This document shows positions 1 through 8,066 of a DNA stretch of 64,000 nt, piece after piece. The position numbers were made by a program, and so were the translations under genes. Location: contig NZ_JAKEEB010000019.1 of assembly GCF_021462825.1 (NCBI RefSeq), positions 62,001 through 126,000 of the forward strand. The letters run 5' to 3'. The DNA comes from Streptomyces glomeratus. GTDB lineage: Bacteria; Actinomycetota; Actinomycetes; Streptomycetales; Streptomycetaceae. The notes below the pieces were generated by a model. It saw only the letters and a program-made list of their open reading frames with translations. It was not told the DNA's origin and did no database searches. Position 1 is the first letter of the stretch; each line of letters opens with the position of its first letter.

Positions 1-113
1 GCACGGGAAGCGGAACGTAAGACGGACAGGACGACAGGGAGTGCCGCCCACCACGGCACTACAGTGGATCGGAACACGCTCGGCACGCCGGGAGCAGTGA
101 CCGGAACCGGCGT

Positions 114-1826
114 ATGGACCAGGCAAGCAAGCAGCAGGGAGCCCATGACGTGCGGCCGGTAGGCAGCAAGTACCTGCTCGAGGAGCCGCTCGGACGCGGC
201 GCCACGGGCACCGTCTGGCGAGCCCGCCAGAGGGAGACCGCGGGCGCCGAGGCGGCCGTGCCCGGCCAGCCCGGCGAGACGGTCGCGATCAAGGTCCTCA
301 AGGAGGAGCTCGCAAGCGACCCGGACATCGTGATGCGATTCCTGCGGGAGCGCTCCGTTCTGCTTCGGCTCACCCACCCGAACATCGTCCGGGTGCGCGA
401 CCTGGTCGTCGAGGGCGATCTGCTGGCGCTGGTCATGGACCTCGTCGACGGCCCCGACCTGCACCGTTACCTCCGCGAGAACGGCCCCTTCACGCCGGTC
501 GCCGCGGCCCTGCTCACCGCGCAGATCGCCGACGCGCTGGCCGTGAGCCACGCCGACGGTGTCGTGCACCGCGACCTGAAGCCCGCGAACGTGCTGCTGA
601 AGCAGCACGACGGCCAGATGCATCCGATGCTGACCGACTTCGGCATCGCCCGGCTGGCCGACTCGCCGGGCCTCACGCGCACACACGAGTTCGTGGGCAC
701 GCCCGCGTACGTGGCCCCGGAGTCGGCCGAGGGCCGCCCGCAGACCTCCGCCGTCGACATCTACGGTGCCGGCATCCTGCTGTACGAGCTGGTCACCGGG
801 CGTCCGCCGTTCGCAGGCGGGAGCGCCCTCGAGGTCCTCCACCAGCATCTGAGCGCCGAACCGCGCCGGCCCTCGACCGTGCCCGGCCCGCTGTGGACGG
901 TGATAGAGCGCTGCCTGCGCAAGAACCCGGAGGGACGGCCGAGCGCCGAGAACCTCGCCCGGGCCCTGCGGGTGGTCGCCGAGGGCGTCGGCGTGCATGC
1001 GAACGCCGCGCAGATCGCCGCCGCGGAGGGCGTGTCCGCGCTGCTCGCGCCGGACCCGGCTCCGGCGCCCGTGCCCGGTTCCGCCGACCCCACGCAGGTG
1101 CTGCCGCAGGGCCCGGCCGGCTCGTACGACCCGAACGCGGCGACCAGCGTCCTGCCGCACACCTCGGGCCCCGCGGGCGCCGCGGACCCCACGGCCGTCC
1201 TGCCCCACAGCGGAGCCGCCGATCCGACGGCCGTGATGCCGCCGGTGCCGCAGCACGAGCCCGGCGGGCAGCAGCGGCCCGAGGAGCCGCACCCTTGGCA
1301 GAACCAGCTGCGCGCGGCCCGCGACCGCAACGAGCAGACGCAGGTCCAGGCATATCTCGACCCCGGCGAGGACCCGCTGCGCCGCCGTCCGCAGCGCCAG
1401 GTGGCGCGCCCGCAGCAGCGCCCCCAGCGGCAGCAGCCGGCGCCGGGGTACGGCTATCCGCAGCAGCAGCCCCAGCAGTACGCCCCGCAGCCCCAGCAGT
1501 ACGCGCCCCAGCGGCAGCAGTACGCCCCCGCTCCGCAGCAGCAGCCGCAGCGGTACGCGCCGCAGCAGCCCCAGCAGCCGGCGCCGCGTCCGGCGCGCGA
1601 GCCACGGCCTCCGCGTCAGCGCAGCGCCAACCCGATGAAGATCCCGGGGCTCGGCTGCCTGAAGGGCTGCCTCTTCATGATCCTCATCCTTGTCGTCGCC
1701 GGGTGGCTGGTCTGGGAGTTCAGCCCGCTGCAGCACTGGATCGGCTCCACGAAGTCGTACTGGGCGCAGCTGAGCGACTGGTTCGGCAAGGTGACCGGGT
1801 GGCTCGGCAAGCTGGGCTCCAACTAG
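114..1826 (+). CDS. pkaA: Membrane-anchored Ser/Thr protein kinase (PkaA-like)
   Basis: A Hanks-type serine/threonine kinase of 570 aa. The kinase domain spans about residues 20-290: glycine loop GRGATGTV at 28-35, ATP-binding lysine K60 in VAIK, catalytic HRDLKPAN with D154, DFG at 175-177 and GTPAYVAPE in the activation segment. A linker of about 220 residues rich in Pro, Gln and Tyr (QQYAPQ-type repeats) follows, then one hydrophobic segment near 520-541 and a short C-terminal tail. The kinase should therefore face the cytoplasm on a C-terminal anchor, and no PASTA sensor domain is present. The ATG at 114 is the only good in-frame start. A second kinase follows in the same direction. The name comes from remembered S. 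coelicolor order (pkaA-pkaB before prfB); substrates cannot be read from sequence. Confidence 0.9.
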   Translation: MDQASKQQGAHDVRPVGSKYLLEEPLGRGATGTVWRARQRETAGAEAAVPGQPGETVAIKVLKEELASDPDIVMRFLRERSVLLRLTHPNIVRVRDLVVEGDLLALVMDLVDGPDLHRYLRENGPFTPVAAALLTAQIADALAVSHADGVVHRDLKPANVLLKQHDGQMHPMLTDFGIARLADSPGLTRTHEFVGTPAYVAPESAEGRPQTSAVDIYGAGILLYELVTGRPPFAGGSALEVLHQHLSAEPRRPSTVPGPLWTVIERCLRKNPEGRPSAENLARALRVVAEGVGVHANAAQIAAAEGVSALLAPDPAPAPVPGSADPTQVLPQGPAGSYDPNAATSVLPHTSGPAGAADPTAVLPHSGAADPTAVMPPVPQHEPGGQQRPEEPHPWQNQLRAARDRNEQTQVQAYLDPGEDPLRRRPQRQVARPQQRPQRQQPAPGYGYPQQQPQQYAPQPQQYAPQRQQYAPAPQQQPQRYAPQQPQQPAPRPAREPRPPRQRSANPMKIPGLGCLKGCLFMILILVVAGWLVWEFSPLQHWIGSTKSYWAQLSDWFGKVTGWLGKLGSN

Positions 1827-1887
1827 CGGGCAGGGCCGGGCCCCACGCAACGGGTCCAACCTTCCCCGCTCATCGTGGGGTTGGGGA

Positions 1888-1960
1888 TTTGTCGACATCT
1901 GAGGGGTGATTTCCGTCTCGGCGGTGAAGGTTGCCCCTCCGGGCGCGTAGTTTTGTCGAC
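1888..1960 (+). promoter_or_regulatory. Repeated TTTGTCGAC motif between the two kinase genes
   Basis: The 9-base motif TTTGTCGAC occurs at 1888-1896 and again at 1952-1960, 64 bases apart, in the gap before the second kinase gene. It is palindromic at its core (GTCGAC) and could be a protein-binding site. No clear -35/-10 pair was found with it, so the regulatory reading is tentative. Confidence 0.25.
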
Positions 1961-2049
1961 CGGGGCCGGCAGAGCGCGGCGTCAGCCGCTCGTGCCGCCG
2001 CCCCGCGATGGCGCAGCGTCGGCAACAGGCGTCCCCAGTAGGAGCAGTC

Positions 2050-3282
2050 TTGGCACGGAAGATCGGCAGCCGGTACACCGCGAACCAGATCCTGGGACGG
2101 GGGAGCGCCGGCACGGTGTGGCTGGGCGAGGGGCCGGACGGGCCCGTCGCCATCAAGCTCCTGCGAGAGGACCTCGCGTCCGACCAGGAGCTCGTGGGCC
2201 GCTTCGTCCAGGAGCGCACGGCGCTGCTGGGGCTGGACCATCCGAACGTGGTGTCCGTGCGGGACCTGGTGGTCGACGGCAACGACCTGGCGCTGGTCAT
2301 GGACCTGGTCCGGGGCACCGATCTGCGCACCCGTCTGGAGCGGGAGCGCCGCCTCGCGCCCGAGGCCGCGGTGGCGATCGCGGCGGACGTGGCGGACGGG
2401 CTGGCGGCGGCGCACGCGGCAGGGATCGTGCACCGGGACGTGAAGCCGGAGAACGTGCTGCTGGACATGCAGGGGCCGCTGGGCCCGGGCGGCTCGCACC
2501 CGGCGCTGCTGACCGACTTCGGCGTGGCCAAGCTGATCGACTCGCCCCGCCGGACCAAGGCGACCAAGATCATCGGAACTCCGGACTACCTGGCACCGGA
2601 GATCGTGGAAGGGCTGCCACCGCGGGCGGCGGTGGACATCTACGCGCTGGCGACGGTCCTGTACGAGCTGCTGGCGGGTTTCACGCCGTTCGGCGGAGGG
2701 CACCCCGGCGCGGTGCTGCGCCGCCATGTCACCGAGACCGTGGTCCCGCTCCCCGGCATCCCCGAAGAGCTGTGGCAGCTGATCGTGCAGTGCCTGGCCA
2801 AGGCCCCCGCGTCCCGGCTGCGCGCCTCGGAGCTGGCGTCGCGGCTGCGGGAGCAGCTGCCGCTGCTGGCAGGGATGCCGCCGCTGGACGTCGACGAGCC
2901 CGGCACGGAGCCGACGGAGGAGCCGCTCGAGGCGGCCGCGCCCGGAGAGCCCGCGGTGGCCCGGGTGCGGCGCGGGGCGGTGCCGCTGGTGCCGGGGGCG
3001 AAACCGGACTCCAACCGTGACACCCACACGTCGATGCGGGTGCCGGGCCCGGACGAGCTGGCGGGCGGCGCCCGCGGCACGGCCCGCGCGCCCCGGGCCA
3101 CGGGAGCCCCCCGCCCGGGCTCGGCCCGCCACCGCGCGCAGGCCCGCCGCCGCCGGATCGTGCTGGGCGTGGCCACGGCGGCGCTGCTGGCGGCGGTGGG
3201 AGCCGGCGCGTGGCTGGCCACCTCCGGAGACGACGGCACGGACCCGGCGAACACCAAGAACTCGGCTCCGGCGTCCCCCTGA
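2050..3282 (+). CDS. pkaB: Membrane Ser/Thr protein kinase (PkaB-like)
   Basis: Second Hanks-type kinase, 410 aa from a TTG start at 2050 preceded by TAGGAG five bases upstream. An in-frame ATG at 2008 would add 14 residues but has no visible ribosome site. Counting from the TTG, GRGSAGTV begins near 16, K36 sits in VAIK, catalytic D130 in HRDVKPEN, and DFG at 156-158. After the kinase domain comes an Ala/Pro/Arg-rich juxtamembrane stretch and one transmembrane segment near residues 373-392, leaving a short outer tail ending in a Thr/Asn/Pro-rich stretch. Like its neighbour it lacks PASTA repeats. The two kinase domains are closely alike (LASD, VRDLVV, LALVMDLV shared), which suggests tandem duplication. 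The symbol is by synteny with S. coelicolor, from memory. Confidence 0.88.
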   Translation: MARKIGSRYTANQILGRGSAGTVWLGEGPDGPVAIKLLREDLASDQELVGRFVQERTALLGLDHPNVVSVRDLVVDGNDLALVMDLVRGTDLRTRLERERRLAPEAAVAIAADVADGLAAAHAAGIVHRDVKPENVLLDMQGPLGPGGSHPALLTDFGVAKLIDSPRRTKATKIIGTPDYLAPEIVEGLPPRAAVDIYALATVLYELLAGFTPFGGGHPGAVLRRHVTETVVPLPGIPEELWQLIVQCLAKAPASRLRASELASRLREQLPLLAGMPPLDVDEPGTEPTEEPLEAAAPGEPAVARVRRGAVPLVPGAKPDSNRDTHTSMRVPGPDELAGGARGTARAPRATGAPRPGSARHRAQARRRRIVLGVATAALLAAVGAGAWLATSGDDGTDPANTKNSAPASP

Positions 3283-3597
3283 CCCGGGTCCGGCCCCCGC
3301 GACACCCGGGTGGGGGCGCACCGCCCCCGCGTCGGTCCGCGGCCGGGGCGGCGAGCCGCCGGCCCGGTCCGGTTCGGGCAGTGTGCCGGATACATCCGGA
3401 ATGCGGGTAGATCCGGAATGCCGGGCTCATTCGGCCGTGAGGGTGAGGCGGCCCACGCCGCGCCGGGACCGAGGGCCCGAGGGACCGGGCCCTCGCTCCG
3501 CCGCCGGGCGCCCCCGGTGCCCGCCCCGCCCCCGGTACCTCCGATAACCGGCGGTCACTCGGCACTGGCTTTCCGGCGGAGCCGTTACGCTGGATGC
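3283..3597 (+). promoter_or_regulatory. Intergenic region with direct repeats and likely leaderless prfB promoter
   Basis: No gene is supported in this 315-bp gap. The 11-base sequence ATCCGGAATGC occurs twice, at 3394-3404 and 3411-3421. A -10-like TACGCT lies at 3586-3591, only six bases before the GTG at 3598, so prfB may be transcribed from about its first codon as a leaderless mRNA. No convincing -35 hexamer was seen. Confidence 0.4.
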
Positions 3598-4704
3598 GTG
3601 GCAGTCGTCGATGTATCCGAAGAGCTCAAGTCCCTCTCCTCGACCATGGAGTCGATCGAGGCCGTTCTGGACCTCGACAAGATGAGGGCAGACATCGCCG
3701 TGCTCGAGGAGCAGGCGGCCGCGCCGTCCCTCTGGGACAACCCGGATGAGGCGCAGAAGATCACCAGCAAGCTCTCCCACCTCCAGGCCGAGGTGAGGAA
3801 GGCCGAGAACCTGCGCGGCCGGATCGACGACCTCGGTGTGCTCTTCGAGCTCGCCGAGGCCGAGGACGACCTGGACGCCCGGGCGGAGGCCGAGGCCGAG
3901 CTCACCGAGGTGAGGAAGGCGCTGGACGAGATGGAGGTCCGGACGCTCCTCAGCGGCGAGTACGACGCCCGTGAGGCGCTCGTCAACATCCGCGCCGAGG
4001 CCGGCGGCGTCGACGCCGCCGACTTCGCCGAGCGGCTCCAGCGCATGTACCTGCGCTGGGCCGAGCGGCACGGCTACAAGACGGAGATCTACGAGACGTC
4101 GTACGCGGAAGAGGCGGGCATCAAGTCCACCACCCTCGCCGTCCAGGCGCCGTACGCCTACGGCACCCTCTCCGTCGAGCAGGGCACCCACCGGCTGGTC
4201 CGTATCTCCCCCTTCGACAACCAGGGGCGCCGGCAGACCTCGTTCGCCGGTGTCGAGGTCCTTCCGGTCGTCGAGCAGTCCGACCACGTCGAGATCGACG
4301 ACTCCGAGATCCGGGTGGACGTGTTCCGCTCCTCCGGTCCCGGTGGCCAGGGTGTCAACACGACCGACTCGGCGGTGCGCATCACGCACCTGCCCACCGG
4401 CATCGTCGTCACCTGCCAGAACGAGCGGTCGCAGATCCAGAACCGGGCCACCGCGATGAACGTCCTCCAGGCAAAGCTCCTCGAGCGGCGCCGTCAGGAG
4501 GAGCAGGCCAGGATGGACGCCCTCAAGAGCGACGGCGGCAACTCCTGGGGCAACCAGATGCGTTCGTACGTCCTGCACCCGTACCAGATGGTCAAGGACC
4601 TGCGCACCGAGCACGAAGTCGGCAACCCCGAGGCCGTGTTCAACGGTGAGATCGACGGGTTCATCGAAGCCGGCATTCGCTGGCGCAAGCAGCAGGAGAA
4701 GTAA
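3598..4704 (+). CDS. prfB: Peptide chain release factor 2
   Basis: RF2 recognises UGA and UAA stop codons on the ribosome and triggers hydrolysis of the peptidyl-tRNA. The 368-aa length is normal for the family. The stop-codon-reading tripeptide SPF is at 204-206 and the catalytic GGQ at 249-251 within GPGGQGVN; the N-terminal helical domain precedes them. The GTG at 3598 is chosen because homology begins with VDVSEEL and the frame upstream is unlike protein. Unlike enterobacterial prfB there is no internal stop and no programmed +1 frameshift site, so the usual autoregulation by frameshifting is absent. A -10-like hexamer abuts the start codon and a strong terminator follows the gene, so it looks monocistronic. 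Confidence 0.97.
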   Translation: MAVVDVSEELKSLSSTMESIEAVLDLDKMRADIAVLEEQAAAPSLWDNPDEAQKITSKLSHLQAEVRKAENLRGRIDDLGVLFELAEAEDDLDARAEAEAELTEVRKALDEMEVRTLLSGEYDAREALVNIRAEAGGVDAADFAERLQRMYLRWAERHGYKTEIYETSYAEEAGIKSTTLAVQAPYAYGTLSVEQGTHRLVRISPFDNQGRRQTSFAGVEVLPVVEQSDHVEIDDSEIRVDVFRSSGPGGQGVNTTDSAVRITHLPTGIVVTCQNERSQIQNRATAMNVLQAKLLERRRQEEQARMDALKSDGGNSWGNQMRSYVLHPYQMVKDLRTEHEVGNPEAVFNGEIDGFIEAGIRWRKQQEK

Positions 4705-4755
4705 CACCGGCGACCAAGGGCGACACCTCCGCCGGAAAACAGCGCTTTGTCGACA

Positions 4756-4792
4756 AGGCAACTGCCCCCGTCCGAGGGGCAGTTGCCTTTTC
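4756..4792 (+). terminator. Intrinsic terminator after prfB
   Basis: A perfect 13-bp stem (4756-4768 with 4776-4788), a 7-base loop, then a short T run. It lies about 50 bases beyond the prfB stop. Confidence 0.85.
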
Positions 4793-5038
4793 CGTCGCTC
4801 GATGCCTGGGTTTTGCATCACACTTACAGCTCGACCTCTCCCGCAAAAGACACCTTCCAGGACATCGCGTGCGCAACGACCTTGACGTTGCTTTGAAAAA
4901 TCGGAAAGGTAAAGGGCGGCATGCGTATCCAAGGGGCGCATGTGAACCGGGGGACTTGAGTTTTGAGCACAGTCGTTCCCGACGCCGTGGCCCCGTGCGC
5001 TGCTCCATTGACGATGAGCTACTGGGGGTAGCAGCCAT

Positions 5039-5680
5039 ATGACGAAGAAGACGCGGATCCGCCTGGCGCGGATAGCCGCAGGCGCCGTGATCGCCGCGGG
5101 TGCGTCGCTGACCGCTGCGGGCGCGGCCTCGGCGCTCGAGGTGAACATCAGCGTCGCCGGCGAGCCCGACGACCCGACCTCTCCTCCGGCGACCACGATC
5201 CCGACCGACCCGGGTACGCCGACCGACCCGGGGATCCCGACCGACCCGGGGATCCCGACCGACCCGGGCACGCCGACCGACCCGGGAATCCCGACCGACC
5301 CGGGCACGCCGACGGACGACCCGACCCAGCCCACCGACAACCCGACCGAGCCGACGGACGACCCGACCGGAGGCACGGGCGGCCACGGCAACGGTGGCGG
5401 CCACGGCAACGGCGGCGGCCACGGCAACGGCGGCGGCAACGACACCAACCCGGACGGCGGCAACAACCCGGTCCAGCAGGGCAAGGGTTCCTCGGTCCTG
5501 ACCGACACCGGCGCGGACACCTCGAACACCTCCGCCCAGGGCGGCGGCAAGCAGCTGGCCGAGACGGGTGCGGGGCAGACCGCGTTCCTGGTGATCGGCG
5601 CCGCGACGATGATTGCCGGAGGCATCGGCTTCCGTGCGCTGCCGCGCCTCATGGAGGGCCGTGGCCAGGCTGCGGCCTGA
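5039..5680 (+). CDS. LAETG cell-wall-anchored Pro/Thr-repeat protein
   Basis: A predicted sortase substrate of 213 aa. A twin-arginine-free signal peptide occupies residues 1-35 (charged start, hydrophobic Ala-rich core, cleavage near SALEV). The body is low complexity: PTDPGT/PTDPGI hexapeptides encoded by an 18-bp DNA repeat, then PTDD/PTDN/PTEP variants, then three HGNGGG units. The C terminus has LAETG at 173-177, a hydrophobic segment and a short basic tail. This is the layout recognised by class E sortases of Streptomyces, which prefer LAXTG. The ATG at 5039 follows GGGGGTAG. The protein would sit on the wall as a flexible stalk; no binding or catalytic domain is visible, so its role is unknown. 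Confidence 0.85.
   Translation: MTKKTRIRLARIAAGAVIAAGASLTAAGAASALEVNISVAGEPDDPTSPPATTIPTDPGTPTDPGIPTDPGIPTDPGTPTDPGIPTDPGTPTDDPTQPTDNPTEPTDDPTGGTGGHGNGGGHGNGGGHGNGGGNDTNPDGGNNPVQQGKGSSVLTDTGADTSNTSAQGGGKQLAETGAGQTAFLVIGAATMIAGGIGFRALPRLMEGRGQAAA
5202..5318 (+). repeat. 18-bp coding tandem repeat (PTDPG[T/I])
   Basis: Six near-identical 18-bp units encode successive PTDPGT or PTDPGI hexapeptides in the wall-anchored protein. Such in-frame repeats can change copy number without breaking the gene, so the stalk length may vary between strains. Confidence 0.8.
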
Positions 5681-5747
5681 CACATGCCGTGGCGCCCTTC
5701 GCACCGTGACACCGTAGGTGAGGGTGAGAAGGGCGAGAAACGCATGA

Positions 5748-5785
5748 GAAGGGCCCGGGGCGTCATCCGCCCCGGGCCCTTCGTC
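5748..5785. terminator. Strong bidirectional hairpin terminator
   Basis: A perfect 15-bp G+C-rich stem (5748-5762 with 5768-5782) and a 5-base loop, between the LAETG gene and the convergent zinc-ribbon gene. It could serve both strands; T runs are short, as is common in Streptomyces. Confidence 0.8.
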
Positions 5786-5937
5786 GTGCGTTCGTACGCC
5801 CGTCGCCGCCGTCGGCCGTGCGCCGGCCCTCGTCCGCCGGCCCCCTCGACCGGTATGCGTGCCCGCCCGGCCCCGCCCATCCGCCCGCCGTACGACTGCC
5901 CGACGTGCGACCGGTGTACCGGACCGCCGGCCGTGCG

Positions 5938-6129
5938 CTACGCCGTCTGGTGAGCCAGCAGCGCCACGGCGGCGATCAGTACGGCCAGGAGTGCGATCAG
6001 CGCCGCCGGATTCATCCCTGACCAGGGGCTTTCCTGCTGGAGCCGCTCACGGCTCGCACGGCACACGGGGCAGCGGCCCTCACTCACGGGGGCCGCGCAG
6101 TTCGCGCACACCAATCGGTCGTACGTCAT
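5938..6129 (-). CDS. Small zinc-ribbon membrane protein
   Basis: A 63-aa protein with two CxxC pairs in the first 25 residues (CANC and CPVC), which should bind one zinc ion, followed by a single hydrophobic segment near 42-60. The start chosen is the ATG at 6129 because AAGGAGGG lies just upstream; the longer frame to 6183 adds an Arg-rich stretch without support. The family function is not known to me. It sits convergent to the LAETG gene and divergent from ftsE, and may be a small membrane-tethered metal-binding or adaptor protein. Confidence 0.75.
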   Translation of the reverse strand: MTYDRLVCANCAAPVSEGRCPVCRASRERLQQESPWSGMNPAALIALLAVLIAAVALLAHQTA

Positions 6130-6360
6130 GCGCCTCGCCCTCCTTGTGCCGCTTCCACGTACACAACGTTTCCCGGAACGCAACCGTTCCCCACTCCACT
6201 GTGCCAGGTTCCGCGAGCCGCTGCGCGGGCTCGGCCGGTCACGCCCTCAACAGCAGGGACAAAACACGCAACTCTCACGCAACCCCTCCCGGCGACTGCG
6301 CTTGTACACCCGGTTCGCGTATGGTCACGCTCACCTACTCCAACGGCCCGTGGTGCATCC

Positions 6361-7050
6361 GTGATCCGATTCGACAACGTCTCCAAGGTCTACCCCAAGC
6401 AGAACCGCCCTGCCCTCAGGGATGTCTCCCTGGAGGTCGAGAAGGGCGAGTTCGTCTTTCTCGTGGGGTCCTCCGGCTCCGGAAAGTCCACCTTCCTGCG
6501 GCTGATCCTCCGCGAGGAGCGGTGCAGCACCGGGCAGGTGCACGTCCTGGGCAAGGACCTCGCCCGCCTCTCCAACTGGAAGGTGCCGCAGATGCGCCGC
6601 CAGCTGGGGACGGTGTTCCAGGACTTCCGCCTGCTTCCGAACAAGACGGTCGCCGAGAACGTGGCCTTCGCGCAGGAGGTCATCGGCAAGTCGCGCGGCG
6701 AGATCCGCAAGTCCGTGCCCCAGGTGCTGGACCTCGTCGGCCTCGGCGGCAAGGAAGACCGCATGCCCGGCGAGCTGTCCGGCGGTGAGCAGCAGCGCGT
6801 CGCCATCGCCCGGGCCTTCGTCAACCGGCCCAAGCTGCTGATCGCCGACGAGCCCACCGGCAACCTCGACCCGCAGACCTCCGTCGGCATCATGAAGCTG
6901 CTCGACCGGATCAACCGGACGGGTACGACCGTGGTGATGGCGACCCACGACCAGAACATCGTGGACCAGATGCGCAAGCGCGTCATCGAGCTGGAGCAGG
7001 GTCGCCTCGTCCGCGACCAGGCGCGCGGCGTCTACGGCTACCAGCACTGA
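6361..7050 (+). CDS. ftsE: Cell-division ABC ATPase FtsE
   Basis: FtsE is the cytoplasmic ATPase that works with the membrane protein FtsX to control peptidoglycan hydrolases during division and growth. The 229-aa protein has Walker A GSSGSGKST near 36-44, Q-loop QDFRLL, signature LSGGEQQR near 139-146, Walker B LLIADEPTGNLD near 159-170 and the switch His in ATHD. It starts with GTG at 6361. ftsX follows after 28 bases, an operon arrangement found across bacteria. In Streptomyces, sporulation septation is the main place to expect a phenotype, although growth can continue without classical division. Confidence 0.96.
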   Translation: MIRFDNVSKVYPKQNRPALRDVSLEVEKGEFVFLVGSSGSGKSTFLRLILREERCSTGQVHVLGKDLARLSNWKVPQMRRQLGTVFQDFRLLPNKTVAENVAFAQEVIGKSRGEIRKSVPQVLDLVGLGGKEDRMPGELSGGEQQRVAIARAFVNRPKLLIADEPTGNLDPQTSVGIMKLLDRINRTGTTVVMATHDQNIVDQMRKRVIELEQGRLVRDQARGVYGYQH

Positions 7051-7078
7051 GTTCCACGGAAAGGCTTGAGCAGACGCC

Positions 7079-7999
7079 ATGCGCGCGCAGTTCGTTCTGT
7101 CGGAGATCGGTGTCGGTCTCCGCCGCAACCTGACGATGACCTTCGCGGTGATCGTGTCGGTCGCCCTCTCCCTCGCCCTGTTCGGCGGATCGCTGCTGAT
7201 GAGCGACCAGGTCAGCCAGATGAAGGGCTACTGGTACGACAAGGTCAACGTCTCGATCTTCCTGTGCAACAAGAGCGACGCGGAGTCCGACCCCAACTGC
7301 TCCAAGGGTGCGGTCACCGAGGAGCAGAAGAAGCAGATCCTCGGTGATCTGGGCAAGATGACGTCCGTCGTCCAGAAGGTGACCTACGAGTCCCAGGACG
7401 AGGCCTACAAGCACTACAAGGAGCAGTTCGGCGACTCCCCGCTGGCCAGTTCGCTGACCCCGGACCAGATGCAGGAGTCGTACCGCATCAAGCTGAAGAA
7501 CCCGGAGCAGTACCAGGTCATCGCGAGCGCCTTCAACGGCCGGGACGGCGTGCAGTCGGTGCAGGACCAGAAGGGCATCCTCGACAACCTCTTCGGCCTG
7601 CTGAACGGCATGAACTGGGCCGCCCGCGCGGTGATGGCGATGATGCTGATCGTCGCGCTGATGCTGATCGTCAACACGGTGCGTGTCTCCGCGTTCAGCC
7701 GTCGTCGTGAGACCGGCATCATGCGTCTGGTCGGCGCCTCCGGGTTCTACATCCAGGCGCCGTTCATCATGGAGGCCGCGGTCGCCGGGCTCATCGGCGG
7801 CACGGTCGCCTGTGCGTTCCTTCTGATCGCGCGTTACTTCATCATCGACCACGGTCTGGACCTGTCCCACAAGCTGAACCTCATCAACTTCATCGGCTGG
7901 GACGCCGTCCTCACCAAGCTCCCGCTGATACTCGCCACAAGCCTGCTGATGCCGGCGCTGGCGGCGTTCTTCGCGTTGCGCAAGTACCTGAAGGTGTGA
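7079..7999 (+). CDS. ftsX: Cell-division ABC permease FtsX
   Basis: FtsX is the membrane partner of FtsE. The 306-aa protein shows the expected topology: a first transmembrane helix near 22-44, a large extracytoplasmic domain, then three helices in the C-terminal half carrying the FtsX/MacB-type permease fold. The outer domain contains two cysteines about eleven residues apart (CNKSDAESDPNC), as in other actinobacterial FtsX proteins, probably forming a disulphide. This domain is the part that recruits cell-wall hydrolases such as RipC in mycobacteria. The ATG at 7079 lies 28 bases after ftsE, and a hairpin terminator follows directly. Confidence 0.95.
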   Translation: MRAQFVLSEIGVGLRRNLTMTFAVIVSVALSLALFGGSLLMSDQVSQMKGYWYDKVNVSIFLCNKSDAESDPNCSKGAVTEEQKKQILGDLGKMTSVVQKVTYESQDEAYKHYKEQFGDSPLASSLTPDQMQESYRIKLKNPEQYQVIASAFNGRDGVQSVQDQKGILDNLFGLLNGMNWAARAVMAMMLIVALMLIVNTVRVSAFSRRRETGIMRLVGASGFYIQAPFIMEAAVAGLIGGTVACAFLLIARYFIIDHGLDLSHKLNLINFIGWDAVLTKLPLILATSLLMPALAAFFALRKYLKV

Positions 8000-8011
8000 C
8001 ACATGCCAACG

Positions 8012-8044
8012 GGGCCGTACGAGCAACCGTCCGTACGGCCCTTT
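8012..8044 (+). terminator. Terminator after ftsX
   Basis: A 10-bp perfect stem (8012-8021 with 8032-8041), a 10-base loop and TTT follow the ftsX stop. The next gene's -10-like element begins ten bases later. Confidence 0.7.
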
Positions 8045-8053
8045 GCGTTGTCC

Positions 8054-8059
8054 TAGACT
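8054..8059 (+). promoter_or_regulatory. Leaderless -10 element of the S41 protease gene
   Basis: TAGACT fits the Streptomyces -10 consensus TAnnnT and ends seven bases before the ATG at 8067, placing transcription start at or next to the start codon. No good -35 is visible. Confidence 0.45.
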
Positions 8060-8066
8060 CACCCGC

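Noticed and set aside
3598..3700. Programmed frameshift site in prfB
   Set aside because: No internal TGA and no shift sequence; the reading frame is continuous.
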